From assembly GCA_023426545.1 (NCBI GenBank), contig JAFAAN010000101.1, positions 1-38,495 of the forward strand: a stretch of 38,495 nt of DNA, written 5' to 3'. The DNA comes from Pseudomonadota bacterium. GTDB taxonomy: Bacteria > Myxococcota > Myxococcia > Myxococcales > Myxococcaceae. Both the position numbers and the translations under genes were made by a program. The number at the start of each line of letters is the position of its first letter. Positions within the stretch are counted from its first letter, which is position 1. The notes under the pieces were generated by a model that made no database searches, was not told where the DNA came from, and was given only the letters and a program-made list of their open reading frames with translations. Shown piece after piece: positions 8,184 to 15,633 of this stretch.

Positions 8184-10715
8184 ATGACCATGGACATGTC
8201 CCGCTACCTCGGGCTCTTCATCTCCGAGGCGACCGACCACCTGGAGGCGCTCGGGCGTGACCTCGTGGAGCTCGAGCGCGAGGGCTCGTCCAGTGCGGTG
8301 GATTCGATGTTCCGCCACGCCCACTCCGTGAAGGGCATGGCGTCGTCCATGGGCTTCGAGCCCATCGCCATCCTGGCCCACCGGGTGGAGGACCTCGTGG
8401 ACGCCGTCCGTCAGGACCGCGGCCGCCTGGACAGGGACCTGGTGGACCTGCTGCTCACCGCCGCCGACTCCATGCTCGCGCAGGTGCGCGCGGTGGCGGA
8501 GGGCAAGCCTCCGGACGATGCCGCGGCGCTCCTGACCCAGCTCAGCCAGCGTGTCACCGCCATGACGGGCCATGCCCCGGCCGCTACGCGCGTCGCGAAG
8601 GTGATGGCGCTGAAGCCAGAGGGTGGCGGCTCGGATTCGGGCGGAGCGGGCTCGGGCGGTGCGGCGGGCTCGGGAGGCGGGGCAGGCTCAGGAGGCGGGG
8701 CAGGCTCAGGAGGTGCGGCAGGTTCAGGAGGCGGTGCGGGTTCGGGCGGAGCGTCAGGCTCAGGCGGTGCGGCAGGTGGCGCGGGGGGCTCGACGAGCGG
8801 TGCAGCCCCTGGAGCAGGTGGGGCAACAGGCCCCGGCGCTGGTGGGACGGGCGGGGGCCCGGGTACTGGGAGCGGAAGCTCCAACTCGGGTGGCGTCGGC
8901 CCTGCCAGCCCGACCGGTGGTGCGGGCTCCGCGAACGGAGGTTCGGGCGCTGGCGGACCGACAGGTGGCGCAGGTCCTGAAAGCGGTGGCCCGAGCGGCT
9001 CAGTCGATGCGGCGGGTACCGGGGACGCGGGTTCGGTCCTGGCGAATGGCGGAACGCCAGCCAATGTCGTGGACCCGCGCCACGGCGTCAGCGCCGCCGG
9101 TCCGGACGGACACGCCGCACCCGACATTGGCGTGGAGGTGCCTCATCCCGCGCGCAGGGCCACGGACGCGGTACCCGGCGACCTCGCGACTTCGTTGAAG
9201 GCCGCTGCGAGCGCGTCCTTGCCGGAGACGCTGGCCCAGCGCTGGTCGGTGCGCCTGCGCATCGCGCCTACCTGCCAGGTGCCGGGCGTGCGCGCCTTCC
9301 TGGTCCACAAACGCCTGACCAACCTGGGCACGCTGGTGGACCTCCGGCCCGCGCTGGAGGAGCTGAAGGCTGGCCGGATTCCAGACGGCAACATCCAGCT
9401 CGAAATCGAGACCCCGGCGGGGGACGCCGGCATCCACGCGGCCCTGAAGAACGTGGCCGAGGTGGAGGTCCTCTCGGTGAAGCCGGCCGTGGCCGCGCCC
9501 GTGGTGGCGTCCTCCATGGTGCCCGTGCCCGACGGCGCGCGGTCCTCGGTGGACACCGCGTCGCGCACGGTGCGCGTGCGCACGGAGCTGCTCGACTACT
9601 TCCTCGACACGGTGGGCGAGCTGATGCTCGCCACGGCGCGCCTGCGCGAGGTGGGCAAGGTGCTGCCGGAGAACACCCGGCCGGCGCTGGAGGAGGGGGT
9701 CTACCGGCTGCACACGCTGGTGAAGGACCTGCACGACAAGGTGATGACGGCGCGCATGACGCCGCTGTCCCTCATCACCGACCGGTTGCCCCGGGCGGCG
9801 CGGGACATCGCCCGCCGCAAGGAGCGCGAGGTCGACCTGGTGATTACCGGCGCGGAGATCGAGCTGGACCGGGCCATCCTCGAGGAGCTGGCGGACCCGC
9901 TGCTCCACCTGCTGCGCAACTGCATCGACCACGGTCTGGAGACGCCGGAGGAGCGCGTCACCGCGAAGAAGGGGCCGCGGGGGCGGGTGCTGGTGGCGGT
10001 GAAGCGCGCGCGGGACCGCGTCATCATCGAGCTGGAGGACGACGGCCGGGGCATGGACCCGGCGAGGCTGAAGAGCGCCGCGGTGTCGCGGGGCCTGCTC
10101 TCGCCGGAGGCGGTGGCGCGCCTGACGGACCGCGAGGCCTTCATGCTGTCGTGCCTGCCGGGCGTGTCCACCGCCAAGGACATCACCGACATCTCCGGCC
10201 GAGGCGTGGGCATGGATGCGGTGAAGCGGGTGGTGGAGAACGTCGGCGGCACGCTCGAAATCGACAGCGAGCGCGGCCGGGGCACCCGCTTCACGCTGCG
10301 CCTTCCACTGACGGTCGCGGTGGTGCACCTGCTGCTGGTGGAGGTGGGCGAGGAGGTCTTCGGCCTGCCCATCGCCAAGGTGGTGGGCGCCACGGAGGCG
10401 GACGGGGAGTCGCTCAGCCATAGCCGCGAGACGGCCCTGCTGCCTCACGGTAATTCGCTGCTGCCGGTCCACTCGCTGGATTCGCTGGTGGGGGTTCCCG
10501 CGCCCCGGAAGCTGGGGACGCGGCCCTTCGTGGTGATGGACGGCGACTCCGGGCGCGTGGCGCTGGCGGTGGACCGGCTGCTGGGGCAGGAGGAAGTGGT
10601 GCTCAAGCCGCTGTCTCGGCCGCTGGACTTGCTGCCAGGCCTGTCTGGCGTCACCATCCTGGGGAGTGGGCGTCCGGTGTTCATCCTGGACGTGCCGAGG
10701 TTACTGTCCGCGTGA
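8184..10715 (+). CDS. difE: CheA-type histidine kinase DifE with very long Gly-rich linker
   Basis: 843 residues; ATG 8184 has GAGG 8 nt upstream. The Hpt domain (1-125) carries phospho-acceptor His47 (FRHAHSVKGMASSMGF). Residues ~148-290 are an extreme Gly/Ser/Ala/Pro linker. A P2-like domain follows (~346-445; RWSVRLRIAPTCQVPGVRA), then P3 dimerisation (~459-520), HATPase (N-box LLRNCIDHGLETPEERV, G1 ELEDDGRGMDP, G2 ISGRGVGMDAV) and a C-terminal CheW-like P5 domain (~705-843). All catalytic motifs are intact. It autophosphorylates under receptor/CheW control; DifD is the neighbouring partner, and in M. xanthus EpsW is another. Its stop overlaps the start of difG by GTGA. Confidence 0.92.
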   Translation: MTMDMSRYLGLFISEATDHLEALGRDLVELEREGSSSAVDSMFRHAHSVKGMASSMGFEPIAILAHRVEDLVDAVRQDRGRLDRDLVDLLLTAADSMLAQVRAVAEGKPPDDAAALLTQLSQRVTAMTGHAPAATRVAKVMALKPEGGGSDSGGAGSGGAAGSGGGAGSGGGAGSGGAAGSGGGAGSGGASGSGGAAGGAGGSTSGAAPGAGGATGPGAGGTGGGPGTGSGSSNSGGVGPASPTGGAGSANGGSGAGGPTGGAGPESGGPSGSVDAAGTGDAGSVLANGGTPANVVDPRHGVSAAGPDGHAAPDIGVEVPHPARRATDAVPGDLATSLKAAASASLPETLAQRWSVRLRIAPTCQVPGVRAFLVHKRLTNLGTLVDLRPALEELKAGRIPDGNIQLEIETPAGDAGIHAALKNVAEVEVLSVKPAVAAPVVASSMVPVPDGARSSVDTASRTVRVRTELLDYFLDTVGELMLATARLREVGKVLPENTRPALEEGVYRLHTLVKDLHDKVMTARMTPLSLITDRLPRAARDIARRKEREVDLVITGAEIELDRAILEELADPLLHLLRNCIDHGLETPEERVTAKKGPRGRVLVAVKRARDRVIIELEDDGRGMDPARLKSAAVSRGLLSPEAVARLTDREAFMLSCLPGVSTAKDITDISGRGVGMDAVKRVVENVGGTLEIDSERGRGTRFTLRLPLTVAVVHLLLVEVGEEVFGLPIAKVVGATEADGESLSHSRETALLPHGNSLLPVHSLDSLVGVPAPRKLGTRPFVVMDGDSGRVALAVDRLLGQEEVVLKPLSRPLDLLPGLSGVTILGSGRPVFILDVPRLLSA
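8625..9050 (+). repeat. Low-complexity Gly/Ser/Ala coding repeat in difE
   Basis: GGCTCAGGAGG-type units of about 18 bp recur imperfectly from 8625 to ~8790 and degenerate from there to ~9050. In frame they encode runs such as AGSGGGAGSGG. The frame is kept throughout, so the repeat acts as a flexible protein linker. Its DNA repetitiveness makes length variation between strains likely. Confidence 0.85.
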
Positions 10716-11311
10716 GCCAGCTCCAGCCCAGCACCGCGCAACTCGACGCTCTGCGCGAGGTGGCCAACATCGGTTGCGGCCATGCGGCCAACGCGCTCTC
10801 CCGGTTGATGGGGGGGCGCACGGTGGACCTCTCCATCCCCCGCGTGCTGATGACGGGGCCCTCGGACGCCGTGGGGCTCCTCGGCGGGGATGCGCCGGTG
10901 GTGGCCGCGTGGCTCGGCATCCAGGGCGGGCTGCGGGGCACCCTGCTGCTGGTGCTCTCTCGCGAGGACTGCGCCACGCTGGAGTCGCTGCTCCTGGAGG
11001 GGCAGCCCGCGATTCAGGCCGAGCGGGACAGCGTGGTGGCGGAGACGGCCAACATCGTCGCCAGCGCCTGCCTGTCCGCCCTTGGCCGGCTGACGGGATG
11101 GCGGCTGGTGCCCACGGTGCCCACCGTTTTGCGCGGCGGCGCGGAGGGCGTGGTGTCCGACGCGGTCCGACAGGTGGAGGGCGACGCCAGCCGCGTGGTG
11201 GTGCTGGAGGCGCGCTTCCGCGCGGCCGCCGCGCCCCCGGTGGGCGGACAGCTCCTGCTGGTGCTGGAGCGGGAGAGCATCCGCGACCTGCTGGCGCGGC
11301 TGGGCGTGTAG
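10712..11311 (+). CDS. difG: CheC-family phosphatase DifG
   Basis: 199 residues from GTG 10712, overlapping the difE stop by 4 nt. Both phosphatase motifs of the CheC fold are visible: Glu16 and Asn19 in LREVANIGCGHAANALS, and Glu111 and Asn114 in VAETANIVASACLSALG. Both active sites look intact, as in the more active CheC-type enzymes. In M. xanthus, DifG dephosphorylates DifD and, like DifD, lowers exopolysaccharide output. It closes the dif gene set. No cheR, cheB or cheD is present in the window. Confidence 0.88.
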   Translation: MSQLQPSTAQLDALREVANIGCGHAANALSRLMGGRTVDLSIPRVLMTGPSDAVGLLGGDAPVVAAWLGIQGGLRGTLLLVLSREDCATLESLLLEGQPAIQAERDSVVAETANIVASACLSALGRLTGWRLVPTVPTVLRGGAEGVVSDAVRQVEGDASRVVVLEARFRAAAAPPVGGQLLLVLERESIRDLLARLGV

Positions 11312-11336
11312 CCCGTTTCGCGATAGACGGGCGCCC

Positions 11337-12089
11337 ATGGATGAGAAGGCGCTGAAGCAGCTGCTGGGGAGCGTGAAGTCGGGGCGGGTGTCGGTGGACG
11401 ACGCGGTGGGCCGGCTGAAGGACCTGCCCTTCGCGGAGCTGGGGTACGCGACGCTCGACACGCACCGCAACCTGCGCTTCGGCTTCCCGGAGGTGGTGCT
11501 GGGAGAGCCCAAGACGGCCGAGCAGCTCCTGGGCATCGTCGGGGCGCTGGTGGAGCGCAAGCAGACGGTGCTGGTGACGCGGCTCCAGCCGGACAAGGCG
11601 GAGGCGCTGGTGGCGCGCTTCCCCAAGGGGACGTACCACCCGGTGGCGCGCATCTTCCACCTCAAGCAGGGAAAGGTGCGCGCGGGCCGCGTGGCCGTGG
11701 TGACGGCGGGCACCAGCGACATCCCCGTGGCGGAGGAGGCGGCCATGACGGCCGAGGCCATGGGCGCCGAGGTGCGGCGCGTCTACGACGTGGGCGTGGC
11801 GGGCATCCACCGGCTGCTGCGGCGCCGCGACGAAATCCAGGAGTGCCACGCCGCCGTGGTGGTGGCGGGCATGGAGGGCGCGCTCGCCAGCGCGCTGGGC
11901 GGACTGGTGGGCATCCCCGTGGTGGCGGTGCCCACGTCGGTGGGCTACGGGGCCAACTTCAAGGGCGTGTCCGCGCTGCTGGCGATGGTGAACTCGTGCG
12001 CCTCCAACGTGGCCACGGTGAATATCGACAATGGCTTTGGTGGGGGCTTCTACGCGGCCCTCATCTCCCGCACGAAGGGCCGCAGGTGA
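11337..12089 (+). CDS. larB: LarB, nicotinate adenine dinucleotide carboxylase/hydrolase
   Basis: 250 residues. LarB carboxylates the pyridinium ring of nicotinic acid adenine dinucleotide and cleaves off AMP, the first step of nickel-pincer nucleotide synthesis. The N-terminal LarB-specific part contains LGYATLDTHRNLRFGFPEVV. The C-terminal PurE-like domain contains VVTAGTSDIPVAEEA, GMEGALASALGGLV and VPTSVGYGANFKGVSALL. Cys221 in MVNSCASNVATVNIDNGFG is at the position of the catalytic cysteine known in this family. It starts 25 bp after difG and its stop runs into larC, so the two form a unit and may be co-transcribed with dif. Confidence 0.92.
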   Translation: MDEKALKQLLGSVKSGRVSVDDAVGRLKDLPFAELGYATLDTHRNLRFGFPEVVLGEPKTAEQLLGIVGALVERKQTVLVTRLQPDKAEALVARFPKGTYHPVARIFHLKQGKVRAGRVAVVTAGTSDIPVAEEAAMTAEAMGAEVRRVYDVGVAGIHRLLRRRDEIQECHAAVVVAGMEGALASALGGLVGIPVVAVPTSVGYGANFKGVSALLAMVNSCASNVATVNIDNGFGGGFYAALISRTKGRR

Positions 12090-12094
12090 GCACC

Positions 12095-13267
12095 ATGCGA
12101 CGCATCCTCTATCTGGAGCCGGTGGGCGGCATCGCCGGGGACATGTTCCTGGCGGCGGGGCTGGACCTGGGAGTTCAGCCCGCGGAGCTGGAGCATGCCC
12201 TGTCGGGCCTGCGCGTCCCGGGCTGGAAGCTGGCGGTGAGCCGCGCGGTGCGCCACGCCATCAGCGGCACGCACCTGGACGTCGTGCTGGATGCGCGAGA
12301 GGCGCATCCGCACCGGGCGTACTCGGACATCCGGCGCCTCATCGAGGGCGCGGACACGCTGCCGCCGCGCGCGAAGGAGCGGGCGCTGGCGGTGTTTCGC
12401 GCCATCGGCGAGGCGGAGGCCAAGGTCCACGGCGTGTCCATCGACGACATCCACTTCCACGAGGTGGGCGCGGTGGACTCCATCGTCGACATCTGCGGCG
12501 CGGCGGTGGTGCTGGAGCTGCTGGGCAACCCGGAGGTCTACGCGGCGCCCCCACCGCTGGGCAGCGGCACCATCCGCGTGGCCCACGGCGCCATGCCCAT
12601 TCCCGTCCCCGCCACGCTGGAGCTGCTCCGCGACGTGCCCGTGCGCTTCGAGGGCGTGGGCGAGCTGACGACGCCCACGGGCGCGGCGCTGCTCAAGGTG
12701 CTGGCGCACATCGGCCATCCCCCCAACTTCATCGTGGAGAAGGTGGGCTACGGCGTCGGCACCAAGGACTTCCGGGACAGGCCCAACGTGCTGCGCGCGT
12801 CGCTCGGCAGGCTGGAGCAGGCCGGCGCGGACGGGCTCTGGGTGGTGGAGGCCAACCTGGATGACGCCACGCCGCAGCTCCTGGGACACTTGGTGGAGCG
12901 GCTGCTCGCGGTAGGCGCGCTGGATGCCTGGGTGACGCCGGTGGTGATGAAGAAGAGCCGGCCGGGACACCTGCTGGGCGCGCTCGTGGAGGGCGGCACG
13001 CGCGAGGCGGTGGTGGACGTGGTGCTGCGCGAGTCCACCACGCTGGGCGTGCGCTACCACCGCGTGGAGCGTCAGGCGCTGGAGCGTGACTGGGTGGACG
13101 TGGAGACGCCGTGGGGCAGGGTCCGCGTGAAGCGCGGGCTGCGCCAGGGCGTGGTGCTCAACGCCCACCCCGAGTTCGAGGACTGCCGTCAGGTGGCGGA
13201 GGCCGCGGGCGTTCCGGTGAAGCAGGTGATGGCCGCGGCGGTGGCGGCGCTCGGGCAGAAGGGCTGA
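12095..13267 (+). CDS. larC: LarC, nickel insertion protein (pincer cofactor cyclometallase)
   Basis: 390 residues from ATG 12095, preceded by AGGTGAG about 5 nt upstream; an in-frame GTG at 12086 overlapping the larB stop is an alternative. LarC inserts nickel into the dithio-pyridinium mononucleotide in a CTP-dependent reaction. Seen here: YLEPVGGIAGDMFLAAGLD, the His-rich IHFHEVGAVDSIVDICGAA, GRVRVKRG and a C-terminal part of the kind supplied by larC2. It is a single uninterrupted frame, unlike lactobacilli where the protein needs a programmed frameshift. LarE (sulfur transfer) and a LarA-type enzyme are not in the window. Confidence 0.92.
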   Translation: MRRILYLEPVGGIAGDMFLAAGLDLGVQPAELEHALSGLRVPGWKLAVSRAVRHAISGTHLDVVLDAREAHPHRAYSDIRRLIEGADTLPPRAKERALAVFRAIGEAEAKVHGVSIDDIHFHEVGAVDSIVDICGAAVVLELLGNPEVYAAPPPLGSGTIRVAHGAMPIPVPATLELLRDVPVRFEGVGELTTPTGAALLKVLAHIGHPPNFIVEKVGYGVGTKDFRDRPNVLRASLGRLEQAGADGLWVVEANLDDATPQLLGHLVERLLAVGALDAWVTPVVMKKSRPGHLLGALVEGGTREAVVDVVLRESTTLGVRYHRVERQALERDWVDVETPWGRVRVKRGLRQGVVLNAHPEFEDCRQVAEAAGVPVKQVMAAAVAALGQKG

Positions 13268-13271
13268 GCGC

Positions 13272-13293
13272 CCCGCGGGCCTGCCTACGCGGG
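13272..13293. terminator. Short inverted repeat between convergent larC and VOC gene
   Basis: CCCGCG and CGCGGG arms (6 bp) with a 10-nt loop occupy the 17-bp gap between larC and the convergent VOC gene and run into the VOC stop region. There is no T-run. In such GC-rich sequence this could arise by chance; it is listed only because of its position. Confidence 0.25.
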
Positions 13294-14070
13294 ATGTGTC
13301 GGGGCCAGCTTGATGACGGTGAAGGTCGCGCCCGAGGGGTCGGCGAGGGCGGCGACGCGGCCGTAGGGGGAGTCGAGGGGCTCCCGGAGGACCTTGCCGC
13401 CCAGCTCGGTGGCCTGCTTCACCGCCACGTCGGCGTCGGGCACCGCGAAGTAGCACTGCCAGTGGGCTGGCACCTCGGCGGGGGACGCCGCGGTCATCTG
13501 CAGGATGCCGCCCACCGTCGTCTGGCCCTTGTGCAGGGTCCAGTACTGCATGTTACCCATGCCTTCGAGCTTCTTCGCCTCGAGGCCGAAGACGGCGCCG
13601 TAGAACGCACGGGCCGCGGCGGCGTCACGTGTCTTCAGGTCGCGCCACGTCATGGCGCCGGGCTCGTCCACGAGCTGCGCGCCCTGGTGCTTGAGGGACT
13701 GCCATAGGCCGAAGTGCGCGCCCGTGGGGTCCGCGCAGATGGCGAGCCGGCCCTGGTCGAACACATCGATGGGGCCCATGCCCACATGGCCCCCGTGCTT
13801 CTGGACGAGCGCGGCCGCGGCGTGGATGTCCTCGACGCCGAAGTACAGCGTCCACGCGGGAGGCGCGGACATGCCAGGAGGCAGCTGTCCCATGCCCGCG
13901 GCGTTGAGGCCGTTCACCTGGCAGAGCGTGTAGTAGTGGCTCTCCTTCGAGCCGACGACGAAGCTCCAGCCCAGCAGCGGGCCATAGAAGGCGCGGGCCT
14001 TCTCCAGGTCCGGCGTCATCAGGTCCATCCAGACGGGTGTTCCCATCTCCGGCGTGGTGACCTTGGGCAT
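13285..14070 (-). CDS. VOC (glyoxalase/dioxygenase superfamily) protein, two tandem domains
   Basis: 261 residues, ATG 14070 with GAGGAG 8 nt upstream. Two similar ~120-residue halves each begin with a W-x-[DE]-L-x-T-x-D-x-x-x-A-R-A-FYG pattern (residues ~14-32 and ~141-160) and end with DP-[ST]-GA-x-F. This is the paired beta-alpha-beta-beta-beta arrangement of VOC proteins annotated as glyoxalase/bleomycin-resistance-like. The substrate cannot be told; many such myxobacterial proteins are uncharacterised. It is convergent with larC. Confidence 0.85.
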   Translation of the reverse strand: MPKVTTPEMGTPVWMDLMTPDLEKARAFYGPLLGWSFVVGSKESHYYTLCQVNGLNAAGMGQLPPGMSAPPAWTLYFGVEDIHAAAALVQKHGGHVGMGPIDVFDQGRLAICADPTGAHFGLWQSLKHQGAQLVDEPGAMTWRDLKTRDAAAARAFYGAVFGLEAKKLEGMGNMQYWTLHKGQTTVGGILQMTAASPAEVPAHWQCYFAVPDADVAVKQATELGGKVLREPLDSPYGRVAALADPSGATFTVIKLAPTHPA

Positions 14071-14184
14071 CGTGCGCTCCTCTTCAGGGGGTGTGGTGTA
14101 GCCCGATGGATTTCGAGCGCATGTACCCTAGCCACGATTCTCGAGGGCGGGACGTCACATCGTCAGGCACTCACGGTGTGCTGG

Positions 14185-15573
14185 CTACACGGGCAGCCGG
14201 ACCTGGATGCGGGTGCCACCCTGCTCGGCGCGCACGCGGAGGTCTCCGCCCTGGCGCTCGATGATGCGCCGGCACACGTCCAGGCCCAGGCCCGCCGCAT
14301 GGGGCTTCGTGCTGAAGAAGGGCTCGAAGATGCGAGGCAGCAGGTCCTCGGGAATGCCTGGGCCATCGTCGGAGACCTCGACGGCCACGTGTGCCGCATC
14401 CTGCCAGGTGCGCAGCCGCAGGCGGCCTCCGCGCTCGCCCAGCGCCTCCAGCGCGTTGAGCAGGAGCTGCGTCCACAGCTCGTCGAGCGCGACGCCTTCC
14501 GCCTTCAGCCGCGGCAGGCCCGGGTCGTACTCGCGCTCCACGGTGATGCGTCCGCCCTGGAGCCGGTGCCCCAGCGCCGACAGCGCGTGCTCCAGCCCCT
14601 CGTGGACGTCCACGTCCTCGCGAGGGACCGGGTCCAGGAAGGCATAGGCCTTCACGCCCTCGACGAGCGCGGACACGCGCGCCGTCCCTCGCTCCACCTC
14701 GGCCATGAGCACGTCGCAGCTCACCGCCACCACCAGCCACGCGAGCACGTCGCCCAGCAGCGCCGAGCCCACGCGCGTCGCCACGGAGTCCAGCCACGCC
14801 ACGTCCAGCCCGGAGGCCACCAGCGCGGGCGCCGTGTCCCATGCGTCCGCCACGCCGCGCGCCTCCAGCCAGGAGCCCAGCGCCTCCTCGCGCTCGGCGC
14901 GGGCCAGGGGCTCCAGGGGCGGTGAGGTCCGGCCGCGCTCCGCCGCTTCTCGGGGGAGTGACAGCAGGACGCCGCGCTGGGGCAGGGACAGGCCATGCTC
15001 CCCCAGGGCCATGGCGCGCGCGGACACGGTGGCCATCAGCGTGCCCAGCCGCGCCGCGCTCCGCCGGGCCGCCGCGGCGGGACTGCCCAGCTCCGCGCCC
15101 AGCTCCGCGGCCATGCGCCCCGTGGGGAGCAGCTCCACCAGCGGGCGGACCTCCTGCGCCTGCTGCTGGGTGCGCTGCGAGGCCAGCTCCATCAGCCCCC
15201 GGCTGAGCACGGGGACCAGGCGCAGCAGCTCCCAGAAGGTGGCCGGCTCCAGCCGGAGCAGCCGCACGTCCGTCACCGCGTCGCCGCTGTTGGGGTAGGG
15301 CGCGTTGAGGAAGAGGATGAGCTCGCCGAAGAGGTCACCGGCCTCCAGCGTGAAGGTGGGCACGGACTCGCTGCCCGTGCGCCGGCTCCACTGCGTGCGG
15401 CCCTCCAGGATGATGGAGAGTCCGTCCGCCGGAGCGCCTTGTTCGGCGATGCGCGTGCCCGCGGGGAAGTGGAGCTGACGGCCGTGGTCCGCCATCCAGC
15501 GGAGCTGTTCCCCGGTGAGCCGGGCGAACAGCGGCACCTGGCGCAGTGCTGAGACGATGTCCTCGCTTCCCAT
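14185..15573 (-). CDS. Cyclic-nucleotide-binding domain fused to a histidine-kinase-like ATPase
   Basis: 462 residues from ATG 15573; an upstream TTG at 15600 is less likely. Residues ~5-130 form a CRP-type cNMP-binding domain (VPLFARLTGEQLRW, PADGLSIILEGR, GDLFGELILF). A long helical middle part follows, then a HATPase domain with N-box (LWTQLLLNALEAL), G1 (DDGPGIP, 402-408), F-box (IFEPFFSTKP) and G2 (AAGLGL, 427-432). The helix before the ATPase (VSALVEGVKAYAFLD) has no recognisable phospho-acceptor His, so classic autophosphorylation is doubtful. A cAMP- or c-di-GMP-responsive ATPase or signalling adaptor is inferred. It has no adjacent receiver gene. Confidence 0.82.
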   Translation of the reverse strand: MGSEDIVSALRQVPLFARLTGEQLRWMADHGRQLHFPAGTRIAEQGAPADGLSIILEGRTQWSRRTGSESVPTFTLEAGDLFGELILFLNAPYPNSGDAVTDVRLLRLEPATFWELLRLVPVLSRGLMELASQRTQQQAQEVRPLVELLPTGRMAAELGAELGSPAAAARRSAARLGTLMATVSARAMALGEHGLSLPQRGVLLSLPREAAERGRTSPPLEPLARAEREEALGSWLEARGVADAWDTAPALVASGLDVAWLDSVATRVGSALLGDVLAWLVVAVSCDVLMAEVERGTARVSALVEGVKAYAFLDPVPREDVDVHEGLEHALSALGHRLQGGRITVEREYDPGLPRLKAEGVALDELWTQLLLNALEALGERGGRLRLRTWQDAAHVAVEVSDDGPGIPEDLLPRIFEPFFSTKPHAAGLGLDVCRRIIERQGGDLRVRAEQGGTRIQVRLPV

Positions 15574-15633
15574 ACGTCGGGATGCTGCCTTTCCCCGCAA
15601 GGGAGTCCATTGGATTCGGCGGGTCCAGGTGCG

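Noticed and set aside
8625..9050. Non-coding minisatellite
   Set aside because: It stays in frame inside the CheA-like gene and forms a linker between two good domains.
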